From the NCBI GenBank assembly GCA_965242915.1, contig CBDETN010000019.1, forward strand, positions 1-64,000: a DNA stretch of 64,000 bases. Direction: 5' to 3'. Made by a program: the position numbers and the translations under genes. Position 1 is the stretch's first letter. Every line of letters starts with the position of its first letter. The stretch comes from CAJXII01 sp965242915 (GTDB taxonomy: Bacteria > Campylobacterota > Campylobacteria > Campylobacterales > Arcobacteraceae). Positions 43,266 to 52,085 of this stretch are shown here, piece by piece. A model generated the notes under the pieces. The model saw only the letters and a list, made by a program, of their open reading frames with translations. It did no database searches and was not told the DNA's origin.

Positions 43266-43286
43266 AAAGTTCTAAGATTTAACTTA

Positions 43287-43883
43287 TTATAAGTCACCCT
43301 CATGTTTAGCTAAATAATCAGCAACTCCAGCAGTATCTGCTTTCATCCCCTCATCACCTTTTGCCCAACCAGCAGGACAAACTTCACCAAACTCGTTTGT
43401 AAATAACATAGTATCAACCATTCTAATCATCTCATCAATATTTCTTCCAAGCGGTAAGTCATTGATAACTGCATGTCTGATAGTACCATCAGCATCAATT
43501 AAAAATGAACCTCTTAAAGCTACTCCACCATCTAAAAGAACATCATAATCCTTAGAGATTTGTTTAGTTAAATCTGCAACTAAAGGAAAAGCAACTCTTC
43601 CGATACCACCTTGATTTACTGGAGTTTCTCTCCATGCAAAGTGTGAAAATTGTGAATCAACAGAAACACCAATAACATTTACACCTCTTTCCTTGAAATC
43701 TTCAACTCTTTTAGAGAATGTGATGATTTCTGAAGGACATACAAAAGTAAAGTCTAGTGGATAAAAGAAAAGAACTGTACCTTTTTCACCATAGTTTTCT
43801 GATAATTTGAAGTTATCTACGATTTGACCGTCTGCTTGAACAGCGGTTGCTGTAAAATCTGGAGCTTGTTTTGTTACTAACAT
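43287..43883 (-). CDS. Typical 2-Cys peroxiredoxin (AhpC/Prx1)
   Basis: This 198-aa peroxiredoxin has its peroxidatic cysteine in FTFVCPSEIITFS near residue 51 and resolving cysteine in GEVCPAGWAKG near 170. VDSQFSHFAWRETP is also typical. It reduces peroxide using a thioredoxin-type donor. It is transcribed divergently from a Fur-family regulator with a palindrome between them, and ends at a strong terminator. Confidence 0.95.
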   Translation of the reverse strand: MLVTKQAPDFTATAVQADGQIVDNFKLSENYGEKGTVLFFYPLDFTFVCPSEIITFSKRVEDFKERGVNVIGVSVDSQFSHFAWRETPVNQGGIGRVAFPLVADLTKQISKDYDVLLDGGVALRGSFLIDADGTIRHAVINDLPLGRNIDEMIRMVDTMLFTNEFGEVCPAGWAKGDEGMKADTAGVADYLAKHEGDL

Positions 43884-43963
43884 TTTAATTCCTTGTTTTG
43901 TTTTAAGTGCCGTATTGTATAAGATTAATATTAAAATACCTTTAATAAAAATTATTAGAAGAT

Positions 43964-43976
43964 AAAGATTATCTTT
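43964..43976. promoter_or_regulatory. Candidate PerR operator between peroxiredoxin and regulator genes
   Basis: AAAGAT-T-ATCTTT is a perfect palindrome with a one-base centre, in an AT-rich 132-nt divergent promoter region. Its position and symmetry suit a Fur/PerR-type dimer. Confidence 0.5.
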
Positions 43977-44015
43977 TAGTAATAGTAATCTTTAAAATTT
44001 TAAGTATAATACGTT

Positions 44016-44438
44016 ATGAAAAATTTTACTGAAGTCTTAAAACAACATAACTTAAAAACAACTCCTCAAAGATTAGCTATACTTGAGGCTGTATATAAGT
44101 ATGGACATATAAGTATTGATACCTTATATATAGAGATAAAAAAAGTTTTTAATTCCATCTCTCAAGCTACAATATATAAAAATATAAATATTATGATAAA
44201 TAGCATGTTACTATTTGAAGTAAAACTGCCAAATGAAAAATCAGTATATGAAATCGTTCAAGATAAGCACTCTCATTTTTTATGTAATTGTTGCGGTGAA
44301 GTCACTGATATATATATTGATACAAATCAAATGATTGACAATATATCAAAAGAATATAGTTTTACAATCAATCAAACTGATTTGGTATTTTCCGGAACTT
44401 GTAAAAAGTGTAAAGATATTAACATATTGAAAAATTAG
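44016..44438 (+). CDS. perR: Fur-family transcriptional regulator, PerR type
   Basis: This 140-aa regulator has winged-helix HNLKTTPQRLAILEAVYKYG and SISQATIYKNINIMI. Metal and zinc ligands are in HSHFLCNCCGEVTDIY and the C-terminal CKKCKD, giving two CxxC pairs for structural zinc. Context (divergent from peroxiredoxin) favours a peroxide-sensing PerR over Fur. The start is ATG 44016. Confidence 0.82.
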   Translation: MKNFTEVLKQHNLKTTPQRLAILEAVYKYGHISIDTLYIEIKKVFNSISQATIYKNINIMINSMLLFEVKLPNEKSVYEIVQDKHSHFLCNCCGEVTDIYIDTNQMIDNISKEYSFTINQTDLVFSGTCKKCKDINILKN

Positions 44439-44516
44439 TATTTCCTTTTCTATATTTTAAAGTAAAATTTATTTTTTATATGATAAAGTTATTCAAATTA
44501 AAATTAGGAGAACAAT

Positions 44517-44747
44517 ATGGCAGTTAAAATTACTGATACATGTATTTCATGTGATGCTTGTTTAGATGAGTGTCCAACAGAATCAATCGTTGATAACGAT
44601 GAAAACCCAACAGGTGAGGATATTTATTTTGTAAATGCTGATACTTGTGATGAGTGTGGAGATAATGTACCAGCTTGTGCTGAAGCTTGTCCAACAGAAG
44701 GTTGTATTATATTTGCTGACTCTGGTAAGCCTTGTATCGAAGACTAA
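44517..44747 (+). CDS. 2[4Fe-4S] ferredoxin
   Basis: This 76-aa ferredoxin has cluster ligands CISCDACLDECP near the N-terminus and CDECGDNVPACAEACPTEGC in the second half. The longer loop between cysteines and the C-terminal extension are of the Allochromatium type, with low potential. It is a cytoplasmic electron carrier. AGGAG precedes ATG 44517 and a strong terminator follows. It is upstream of ndk. Confidence 0.93.
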   Translation: MAVKITDTCISCDACLDECPTESIVDNDENPTGEDIYFVNADTCDECGDNVPACAEACPTEGCIIFADSGKPCIED

Positions 44748-44765
44748 TCCTTTAGTTTTATATAC

Positions 44766-44805
44766 AAAAAAAGGCAAGAGATTTAGCTCTCTTGCCTTTT
44801 TTTTA
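44766..44805 (+). terminator. Rho-independent terminator after the ferredoxin gene
   Basis: GGCAAGAGA (44773-44781) pairs with TCTCTTGCC (44788-44796), with a six-base loop and a run of eight T after the stem. A-run on the 5' side may let it work in both directions. Confidence 0.9.
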
Positions 44806-44852
44806 TTTTTTAGCTATAATCTGCGACTTTTATTACACATTGTGTAATTTGA

Positions 44853-44925
44853 ATGTGGCTTCTGCTACATCGCGGAGATAACTTATTTAAAAATTTACTT
44901 TTTATATAATTTATTAGTAGCGGAT
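44853..44925 (+). ncRNA. Structured RNA element upstream of ndk (copy B)
   Basis: A 7-bp hairpin (ATGTGGC, loop TTCT, GCTACAT at 44853-44870) is followed by TCGCGGAGATAA (44870-44881), an AT-rich imperfect hairpin, and AGTAGCGGAT (44916-44925). The two conserved strings, their order and the distance to the start codon (24 nt) match copy A before soxY. The hairpins differ in sequence but are conserved in form, which argues for a folded RNA. Confidence 0.6.
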
Positions 44926-44949
44926 AATAAATAAAAAAAAGGATAAATA

Positions 44950-45363
44950 ATGGAACAAACATTATCGATAATTAAGCCAGATGCAGTTGCTAAAAATGTA
45001 GTTGGTAAGATTTTAGACAGATTTGAGACAGCAGGATTAAGAATTGCTGCAACTAAAAAAATTCAATTAAGTCAAGCAGATGCAGAAGCTTTTTATGCAG
45101 TGCATTCTGAGCGGCCTTTCTTTGCAGACTTAGTAGAATTTATGATTTCAGGACCAGTTGTAGTAACTGTACTTGAAGGTGATAACGCAATGTCAATCAA
45201 TAGAGACTTAATGGGAGCAACTAACCCTAAAGAAGCTCAAGCTGGAACTATTAGAGCTGATTTTGCTGAGTCTATTGATGCTAATGCAGTTCATGGGTCA
45301 GATTCAGTTGAAAATGCAACAAATGAAATTAATTTCTTTTTTGCACAAAAAGATATTTGCTAG
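44950..45363 (+). CDS. ndk: Nucleoside diphosphate kinase
   Basis: The 137-aa Ndk equalises nucleoside triphosphates through a phosphohistidine. MEQTLSIIKPDAVAKNVVGK, the segment SERPFFADLVEFMISGPV, and the catalytic histidine in NAVHGSDSVENATNEI near residue 116 are all present. AAGGA lies before ATG 44950. A structured RNA element lies just upstream. Confidence 0.97.
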   Translation: MEQTLSIIKPDAVAKNVVGKILDRFETAGLRIAATKKIQLSQADAEAFYAVHSERPFFADLVEFMISGPVVVTVLEGDNAMSINRDLMGATNPKEAQAGTIRADFAESIDANAVHGSDSVENATNEINFFFAQKDIC

Positions 45364-45380
45364 GAAACTAGAAAAAATCA

Positions 45381-45761
45381 ATGAAAATTGAATTTAGAAA
45401 AGTACCGCAACAACCTAAAGAATTTCTTTTAGAAGTAAATTCAGTTAAGTTTTTAGGTACTTTTTGTAAAATATCATCAAAATTAGTAGATATCAAATCT
45501 AAATTTGAAGGATCTGTAGGAGTTAATTGCTGTAAATGCGGTTCTGACTTTACGATTCCTTTTAATGAAGAGATTAACTTTTTATTAAGTGATGGTGTTT
45601 ATTCATCAAAAGATGAAAGAGATTTAGATAAAATTATCATAGAAATTGATGATAATTTTATTGACTTTGAAGAAATTCTTCAAAGTGAAGTAGAATCTTT
45701 AAGAAGTGATTATCATATATGTGATAATTGCGCTAAAGATGGCGATACAATAGAAATATAA
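45381..45761 (+). CDS. DUF177/YceD family protein
   Basis: This 126-aa protein has a zinc-ribbon-like pair of cysteine motifs, CCKCGSDFTIPF near 49 and CDNCAKDG at the C-terminus. DUF177 proteins lie directly upstream of rpmF across bacteria and are linked to 23S rRNA or ribosome metabolism. Here it is 19 nt before rpmF and 17 nt after ndk, in the usual order. Confidence 0.85.
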   Translation: MKIEFRKVPQQPKEFLLEVNSVKFLGTFCKISSKLVDIKSKFEGSVGVNCCKCGSDFTIPFNEEINFLLSDGVYSSKDERDLDKIIIEIDDNFIDFEEILQSEVESLRSDYHICDNCAKDGDTIEI

Positions 45762-45780
45762 TATTAAAAAAGGATAAAAA

Positions 45781-45933
45781 ATGGCAGTACCAAAGAGACG
45801 AGTGAGTCACTCAAGAAGTGCAAAGAGAAGAACTCATTATAAGATTACATTAAAAAGACCAGTTAAAGATACAGACGGGACATGGAAAATGCCTCATTGT
45901 GTAAACCCAACTACAGGTGAATACAAAAACTAA
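45781..45933 (+). CDS. rpmF: Ribosomal protein bL32
   Basis: The 50-aa protein begins MAVPKRRVSHSRSAKRRTHY and ends MPHCVNPTTGEYKN, clear bL32 text of the large subunit. The gene is short enough to be missed by length filters. AAGGA precedes the ATG, and the TAA overlaps the plsX ATG by one base (TAATG). Confidence 0.96.
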   Translation: MAVPKRRVSHSRSAKRRTHYKITLKRPVKDTDGTWKMPHCVNPTTGEYKN

Positions 45934-46922
45934 TGCTTAAAATAGCAATAGATGCAATGGGAGGGGACTTCGGTCCTGAACCTATTATTCAAGGTGTGAT
46001 AGCCGCCTTAAAAAAAGATAGACATTTTACCGCTGTATTGGTTGGTGTAAAAGATGAACTTCTACCTTTAATTCCTCAAAAATTTGATAAACGAATTATT
46101 ATACATGAAGCTAGTGATGTTATTAGTATGTCTGATAGTGCAACTGATGCATTAAAAAGAAAAGAAAGTACAGCATATCAAGCCATAGAATTAATACGAA
46201 ACGGCGAAGCAGATGCTTATGTAAGTGCTGGTCACAGTGGAGCTTCTATGAGTTTGGCAACTTTACGAATAGGAAGAATTAAAGGTGTAAGCCGCCCTGC
46301 AATTGCGACACTTATGCCAACAGTAAATGGAACTACTTTAGTTTTAGATGTTGGTGCAAATGTTGATTGTGATGCAAATAACTTAAAAGAATTTGCAATT
46401 ATGGGACAAGTTTATGCTGAAGATGTTTTAGGGATAGACAATCCTTTAACAGGACTTTTGAGTAATGGTGAAGAGGAATCAAAAGGTAACGAAGTTTCAA
46501 AAGAAGCTTTTAAACTTTGTGAGCCTTTACCAAACTTTGTAGGTAATGTTGAAGGTAATGATATTTTTAACGGAACGGTTGATGTTGTTGTATGTGATGG
46601 TTTTGTTGGAAACATTATGTTAAAAACAGCAGAAGGTGTTGCTGATACTATTAGTAAAATTATTAAAAATAATTTGCGAAGATCATTAGTATCAATTACA
46701 GGTGCTGTTTTAATGAGAAAAGTGTTTAAAAAACTAAAATTAAAAGTTGATTATGCAGAGTACGGCGGAGCTCCACTTATTGGGGTTAAAGCTCCTGTTA
46801 TAATTGCTCATGGTAAATCAAATGCTACAGCTATGAAAAATGCGATTTTTCAGGCAATCGCAGCAGCAGACTCAAATATGAATCAAAATATCCAAGACAA
46901 TTTAGAAAAATACAAGGGATAG
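45933..46922 (+). CDS. plsX: Phosphate acyltransferase PlsX
   Basis: The 329-aa PlsX converts acyl-ACP to acyl-phosphate for phospholipid synthesis. KIAIDAMGGDFGPEPIIQG, SAGHSGASMSLATLRIGRI, LDVGANVDC and VVCDGFVGNIMLKTAEG are typical. It overlaps rpmF by one base and precedes fabH by 9 nt, the standard fatty-acid cluster. Confidence 0.97.
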   Translation: MLKIAIDAMGGDFGPEPIIQGVIAALKKDRHFTAVLVGVKDELLPLIPQKFDKRIIIHEASDVISMSDSATDALKRKESTAYQAIELIRNGEADAYVSAGHSGASMSLATLRIGRIKGVSRPAIATLMPTVNGTTLVLDVGANVDCDANNLKEFAIMGQVYAEDVLGIDNPLTGLLSNGEEESKGNEVSKEAFKLCEPLPNFVGNVEGNDIFNGTVDVVVCDGFVGNIMLKTAEGVADTISKIIKNNLRRSLVSITGAVLMRKVFKKLKLKVDYAEYGGAPLIGVKAPVIIAHGKSNATAMKNAIFQAIAAADSNMNQNIQDNLEKYKG

Positions 46923-46931
46923 TAGTTAAAT

Positions 46932-47894
46932 ATGTATGCTTCATTTAAATCAATAGGCGCTTATATTCCAAAAGAAATTCGCACAAATCAGTGGTTTGTT
47001 GATAGAATGGATACAAGTGATGAATGGATTACTAAACGAACAGGAATTAGTGAACGAAGAATTGCAAGTGAAAATGAAAATACGAGTGATTTGGGATATG
47101 AAGCTTCTAAAATTGCAATTAAAAGAGCTCAAATAAATGTTGAGGAAATTGACTTAATAATTTGTGCAACTATCTCTCCTGATTATTTTTGTATGCCTTC
47201 AACAGCATGTTTAATTGCCGAGAAACTTGGTATTAGAAATATTATGGCATTGGATATCAGTGCTGCGTGTACCGGATTTGTTTATGCTTTACAAACTGCA
47301 CAGGCATTTATCCAATCGGGTATGAAAAAGAATGTATTAATTATTGGCGCTGAAAAATTAAGCTCAATTGTAGATTATACTGACAGAACCACCTGTATGC
47401 TTTTTGGAGACGGTGCGGGTGCAGCGATTATTAGTGCAACTGATAAAAAAGATGAAGCTATTGTTGATATTCAATGTAGTGCTGACGGTAGTTTACAAGA
47501 TTTACTTTTAACTCCGGGAATTGCCAGTGCTGAACCTTCGTTTATGCAAATGAAAGGGAATGAGACTTTTAAAATTGCAGTTAGAACTTTAACAAGTGAT
47601 GTTCAAAAGATTATGGAAAAGAATAACTTTAAAAACGAAGATATAGATCTATTTATACCGCATCAAGCAAACTATAGAATTATAAAAGCTGTAGGTGATG
47701 CACTTAAATTTGAAGATGAGCAAAAAGTTGTAACTGTAGCAAAATATGGAAACACTTCATCAGCTTCAATTCCAATGGCTATAAATGATGTTTATGAAAG
47801 CGGCAGACTTAAATCAGGTGATATGATGCTGCTTGATGCTTTTGGCGGCGGACTTACTTGGGGTTCTGCATTATTGCCATTTAGCGGTAAATAA
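46932..47894 (+). CDS. fabH: 3-oxoacyl-ACP synthase III
   Basis: The 320-aa FabH condenses acetyl-CoA with malonyl-ACP to start fatty acid synthesis. The active-site cysteine is in DISAACTGFVYALQTA near 112, histidine in FIPHQANYRI near 240, asparagine in YGNTSSASIPMA near 272. WITKRTGISERRIA is typical near the N-terminus. It is the last gene of the ndk-to-fabH unit and converges with the gene at 47911. Confidence 0.97.
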   Translation: MYASFKSIGAYIPKEIRTNQWFVDRMDTSDEWITKRTGISERRIASENENTSDLGYEASKIAIKRAQINVEEIDLIICATISPDYFCMPSTACLIAEKLGIRNIMALDISAACTGFVYALQTAQAFIQSGMKKNVLIIGAEKLSSIVDYTDRTTCMLFGDGAGAAIISATDKKDEAIVDIQCSADGSLQDLLLTPGIASAEPSFMQMKGNETFKIAVRTLTSDVQKIMEKNNFKNEDIDLFIPHQANYRIIKAVGDALKFEDEQKVVTVAKYGNTSSASIPMAINDVYESGRLKSGDMMLLDAFGGGLTWGSALLPFSGK

Positions 47895-47910
47895 AAACCA
47901 CTAAATAAAT

Positions 47911-48375
47911 TTAATCTAATAACTCTTTATTTTTAGGATTCATAGAAAAGGCATTTCTTGATCTTGATGCCTGATCTTTTTCCTTAGTTGCTGCTTTTTC
48001 TTTTAAAAAATATTTTTCAACAGTTGCCGTTGGATTTACAAATAAAATTGAATCATTAATTACTAATTGAAATACCGCATAAAATGGAATGGTTACTGTT
48101 GAACCAAAGTTTTCTTCACCAAATCCAGCTTCAAATGATATAGTATTTTCGCCAATTTCAATCGTAGAATAAGTGTAGTTGCTTAAAGAAAACATTGTAA
48201 ACTTTGAGAAATTATCAGCTATTATTTTTGGAATTACGGGATTAAAACTAATCCCTTTTATATTTGCAGTAATTGAAAACTCTTCATTATGCACCAGCAA
48301 ATAATCAATTATATCTTGTATCTGTACCTCCATTAATTTTCTATAGTTTATATCTTCAATTACATCAATTATCAT
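47911..48375 (-). CDS. Possible SspB-like protein
   Basis: This 154-aa protein has a central beta-rich domain, IEIGENTISFEAGFG then STVTIPFYAVFQLVI, that recalls SspB, the adaptor delivering ssrA-tagged proteins to ClpXP (pattern of FxAxFGG followed by IPxxAV). The C-terminal tail is charged and unstructured, as SspB tails are. The match is weak and could be a different Campylobacterota-specific family. It is last in a minus-strand unit after pabC. Confidence 0.5.
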   Translation of the reverse strand: MIIDVIEDINYRKLMEVQIQDIIDYLLVHNEEFSITANIKGISFNPVIPKIIADNFSKFTMFSLSNYTYSTIEIGENTISFEAGFGEENFGSTVTIPFYAVFQLVINDSILFVNPTATVEKYFLKEKAATKEKDQASRSRNAFSMNPKNKELLD

Positions 48376-48389
48376 TTTATCTCCATTGT

Positions 48390-48968
48390 TTACAGTATAT
48401 TGTTTTTATTAATTATATCGAAATTATCAATAATTTTAAAGTCAATCATTGCATTCATTAAAACTATTTTTTCTGCTTCTAGAAGTTGTTGAATAGTAAT
48501 GTCTTTTTCAATTATTTTCCCTTCATCAATCAATCTGTTTCTACAGGTTCCTTCTAGAAGCGGTAACTTTGGAGTTAGCCAGTGGTTACCATCAAAAACA
48601 GCAATATTTGCTATTGATGTGTCAGTGATGAGACTGTTTCTAATGATTATAATCTCATCGGCATTTTCTTTTTGATTAAATAAGTTTTCTAAATCTTCCC
48701 GGTTAGTAGATTTATATTTATAATCAATAGTATTAGAAACAACTAATTTAAAAGTATTTATTTCTCTTTGTTTGTATACGGTAAATGAAATATCTAAAAT
48801 ACCATTTTCATCATAAATTATTTTACATTTTAACAGTTTATTATTGGGTGGATATATATACTCACGCAAATTAACATTTAAACCAACTGTTTTAGCAATT
48901 CTTTTTTGATGATAGTCTAAATTAAAAACCTCCTCATCGTTACATTTTATAGTTTCGAAATAAGTCAT
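48390..48968 (-). CDS. pabC: Aminotransferase class IV, probable aminodeoxychorismate lyase
   Basis: This 192-aa fold-type IV PLP enzyme is short but of the PabC type. YHQKRIAKTV with conserved arginine, KYKSTNREDLENLF where the PLP lysine is expected, DEIIIIRNSLITDTSIANIA and LPLLEGTCRNRLIDEG follow the family order. It would release pyruvate from aminodeoxychorismate to give 4-aminobenzoate. It overlaps pabB by four bases. Confidence 0.85.
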   Translation of the reverse strand: MTYFETIKCNDEEVFNLDYHQKRIAKTVGLNVNLREYIYPPNNKLLKCKIIYDENGILDISFTVYKQREINTFKLVVSNTIDYKYKSTNREDLENLFNQKENADEIIIIRNSLITDTSIANIAVFDGNHWLTPKLPLLEGTCRNRLIDEGKIIEKDITIQQLLEAEKIVLMNAMIDFKIIDNFDIINKNNIL

Positions 48969-49903
48969 GGTATATAAACCTTATCAATCATCTCTTGATA
49001 TTCATTTGATAAATTACTATCACAGGTAATTCCACCGCCACTTTTATATACAAAGCAGTCATTATTGTCTTTTTGGATAAATCTAATCATCACAGCACTA
49101 TCTAAAGTTTCTCCATCAAATATACCAAAAATACCTGTAAAAAATTCTCTATTATAATTTTCCACATCGTTAATTATCTCTATAGTTTTCTTTTTTGGAG
49201 TACCTGTAATACTTCCTGCGGGTAAAATAGATGTTAAAATATCTCCAATATTATTTTGCCAATTGTCTTCTAAAGAGCCTTGAATCTCGGAGCTTACTTG
49301 AATAAGCTGTTTTTCTCCTGCATCTATGCTTTCACAATATCTGAATCTATTTACTTTGACTTTTTTTGAGACTATTGACAGATCATTTCTAAGTAAATCT
49401 ACGACCATAGTATGTTCTGCTAATTCTTTTTTGTCATTCAATATTGTTTCTTGTGCATTTTTTTGTCTTGCATCAATAGTACCTTTCATAGGATATGTAA
49501 ATATTTTATTATCAATACATTTTACAAATCGTTCAGGAGAAAAGCATATAAATTCATCTTTAAAATATAATTTGAATTTTGCATTTGCCATATTGTATAA
49601 ATCTTCTAAAGAATTGTTTGTTTTTATACTTGTAGTTGTAGTTAAATTTGTCAGATATGTATTGCCGGCTTTAATTTCATTTTGAATTTTATTAAATTTC
49701 TTTTCATATTCTTTTTTAGATATTGGAATTTTATTTAATGCTGTTATAGTCTTGGATAGTTTATTGGCTTCCATCTGGAATTTAATATTATCAGGCAGTT
49801 GTGAAAGTTTATGAATTTCCCACTGACTCATATCATATCTAATACAAAAAAAGAAAGGTTCTTTTTTTAAGCCAAAAGAATTAAGTGTTTCTTTTAAATT
49901 CAA
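48965..49903 (-). CDS. pabB: Aminodeoxychorismate synthase component I
   Basis: This 312-aa chorismate-binding enzyme is shorter than the usual 450 because the N-terminal domain is missing, as in other Campylobacterota. Core motifs are KIQNEIKAGNTYLTNLT, FTYPMKGTIDAR, HTMVVDLLRNDLS, LPAGSITGTPKKKTIEII, FTGIFGIFDG, and YKSGGGITCDSN. It makes 4-amino-4-deoxychorismate for folate. It sits 1 nt after pyrB and overlaps pabC. Confidence 0.92.
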   Translation of the reverse strand: MNLKETLNSFGLKKEPFFFCIRYDMSQWEIHKLSQLPDNIKFQMEANKLSKTITALNKIPISKKEYEKKFNKIQNEIKAGNTYLTNLTTTTSIKTNNSLEDLYNMANAKFKLYFKDEFICFSPERFVKCIDNKIFTYPMKGTIDARQKNAQETILNDKKELAEHTMVVDLLRNDLSIVSKKVKVNRFRYCESIDAGEKQLIQVSSEIQGSLEDNWQNNIGDILTSILPAGSITGTPKKKTIEIINDVENYNREFFTGIFGIFDGETLDSAVMIRFIQKDNNDCFVYKSGGGITCDSNLSNEYQEMIDKVYIP

Positions 49904-49904
49904 C

Positions 49905-50783
49905 TTATTGCTTTAAAATTAGTTTCTTTAGAATTGCCATTCTCACGGCAACTCCATTTCTAACCTGCTCTAAAACCTTGCATCTTTTATCTTTAAGCAT
50001 CTCATCGCTAATATCGATATTTCGATTAACCGGTCCTGGATGAAGAAGTAAAATATCTCTATCTCCCATAGACTCTTTTATTACACAATAGTCTTTTCCA
50101 AACTCTTCAAGACTTTTATAATATATCTTTTCATGTCGTTCCAGCTGAGTTCTAAGACTCATAATAATATCAATGTCATCTATCACCTCTTTTAAAAATT
50201 GTACTTTTTTAAAATCAGTCTTTGGCATAAAATGTTCAGGCGCTACTAAAATAGGCTTAACACCAAATCTAGGAAGCAATTCAAGATTTGAAGAAGCAAC
50301 TCTTGAAGTTTTAATATCTCCAATCATTGCTAATTTTTTATTATTAATTTCACCGTCAAAATGTTCAAAGATCGTAAATAAATCTAGCAAGGCTTGAGTA
50401 GGGTGGGCATTTGTTCCGTCACCGGCATTTAAAATAGGACAATCAACATGCTCAATTAAACTTGCAGGTAATCCACAGTCGCTATGCCTAATGACAATAG
50501 CATCAGGCTTCATGGCATTTAAGTTTGCAACAGTATCTTCAACTGATTCCCCTTTTTTTGTGGAACTAGTTTGCACCTCTAGGTTTACAACCGCAGCACC
50601 TAACCTTTTAGCTGCTATCTCAAAACTACTTCGTGTTCGTGTAGAATTTTCAAAAAATAAAGTAACAATAAGTTTACCGGATAACAATGAGCTTGATGAC
50701 AAATCTAAAAAAAGTTTTGCATCATCAAAAAGTTTTAAAATCTCATCATTTGTAAAGTCGGCGGTGGTAATTAAGTGTTGCAT
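49905..50783 (-). CDS. pyrB: Aspartate carbamoyltransferase catalytic subunit
   Basis: The product is 292 aa from ATG 50783, chosen because AAGGAT lies six bases upstream; an earlier in-frame ATG at 50822 has no such site. Carbamoyl-phosphate motif FFENSTRTRSSFEIAAKRLG is near 49, HPTQALLDLFTI near 127, and the aspartate-binding LHPGPVNRNIDIS near the C-terminus. It catalyses the first committed pyrimidine step. No pyrI regulatory subunit is present. Confidence 0.96.
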   Translation of the reverse strand: MQHLITTADFTNDEILKLFDDAKLFLDLSSSSLLSGKLIVTLFFENSTRTRSSFEIAAKRLGAAVVNLEVQTSSTKKGESVEDTVANLNAMKPDAIVIRHSDCGLPASLIEHVDCPILNAGDGTNAHPTQALLDLFTIFEHFDGEINNKKLAMIGDIKTSRVASSNLELLPRFGVKPILVAPEHFMPKTDFKKVQFLKEVIDDIDIIMSLRTQLERHEKIYYKSLEEFGKDYCVIKESMGDRDILLLHPGPVNRNIDISDEMLKDKRCKVLEQVRNGVAVRMAILKKLILKQ

Positions 50784-50900
50784 AAAGATCCTTTGAAATG
50801 TTACATTTATATATGATGCCATTGTACCAATTAACCACTTATTTCAGTATAAAGTCTAAAAAAGATATAATAATAAAATTATAATAAATAGGATACTTTT

Positions 50901-52085
50901 ATGACTTTAGAAGCAATGGATAAACAATATGTATTAAATACTTATGCAAGAAATTATGTAAATTTTAAAAAAGGTGTAAATGCTACGCTTTATGATGACA
51001 ACGAGAATGATTATATAGATTTTACCAGCGGGATTGGTGTTGTTTCTGTTGGTCATGGAAATCAAAGAGTTGCTAATGCAATTTGTGAACAGGTGAAAAA
51101 CATTACCCATATTTCAAATTTATATGCTATTGAGCCACAAGCAAAACTGGCACAAAAAATTGTTGAATTAAGCGGGTTTGATATGGCTTGTTTTTTTGGA
51201 AACAGTGGTGCTGAAGCAAATGAGGGAGCTATTAAAATTGCACGAAAATATGGTGAGATAAATTTTGATAACAAGAGATATAAAATTGTAACTCTTGGGC
51301 ATTCATTTCATGGTAGAACTATCACAACCATAAAAGCCAGTGGGCAAAAAAAGATGCACACACCGCATTTTTCTCCTTATCCTGAAGGATTTTCTTATAA
51401 GCAGAGATTAGACGATTTGTATGAAACGATAGATGAAGAAACTGTTGCAGTTATGATTGAATTAATTCAAGGAGAGGGTGGTGTTCAACCGTTTCCAAAA
51501 GAAGATATTCAAAAATTAGCTTTATTTTTAAAAGAGAAAAATATTTTATTGATTATTGATGAAGTTCAAACCGGAGCATACCGTACCGGTGAATTTTTAG
51601 CTTCGTCTCTTTATGATATTGAGCCTGATATTATCACACTTGCCAAAGGTGTTGGTGGAGGAGTGCCTATAGGAATTGTGATGACAAAGCATAAAGATAT
51701 CTTTAGTCCGGGAGATCATGGCTCTACTTTTGGCGGAAATTATTTAAGTACAGTAGCTTCTCTTGAAGTTTGCAATATTTTAGATGAGTATAAAAACAGT
51801 GGACAACTTGATGAAACTATAATATATTTTGAAACAAAATTAAAAGAGTTTTATGAAAATAATCAACACCTTTTTTATCGTGAAGTAGGACTTGGACTTA
51901 TGAGGGGACTTCGTGTAAATGATGAAGAAACTTTATCTAAGATTATAGATAATGCATTTGAAAAAGGTCTCCTTTTACTTAAAGCTGGAAAAATAACACT
52001 AAGATTTTTACCACCGCTTACTATTTCCAAAGATGAGATAGATGAGGGATTTAAGAGACTAGGAGAAGCAGTTGAAAAACTTTAA
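50901..52085 (+). CDS. argD: Acetylornithine aminotransferase-type class III transaminase
   Basis: This 394-aa PLP enzyme has DFTSGIGVVSVGHGN, ACFFGNSGAEANEGAIK, TLGHSFHGRT, LIIDEVQTGAYRTG and PLP lysine in IITLAKGVGGGVPIG. The length and motifs fit ArgD (acetylornithine or succinyl-diaminopimelate transamination). Its TATAAT-type promoter lies in the divergent gap with pyrB. It overlaps the downstream TolC-like gene by 14 nt. Confidence 0.92.
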   Translation: MTLEAMDKQYVLNTYARNYVNFKKGVNATLYDDNENDYIDFTSGIGVVSVGHGNQRVANAICEQVKNITHISNLYAIEPQAKLAQKIVELSGFDMACFFGNSGAEANEGAIKIARKYGEINFDNKRYKIVTLGHSFHGRTITTIKASGQKKMHTPHFSPYPEGFSYKQRLDDLYETIDEETVAVMIELIQGEGGVQPFPKEDIQKLALFLKEKNILLIIDEVQTGAYRTGEFLASSLYDIEPDIITLAKGVGGGVPIGIVMTKHKDIFSPGDHGSTFGGNYLSTVASLEVCNILDEYKNSGQLDETIIYFETKLKEFYENNQHLFYREVGLGLMRGLRVNDEETLSKIIDNAFEKGLLLLKAGKITLRFLPPLTISKDEIDEGFKRLGEAVEKL

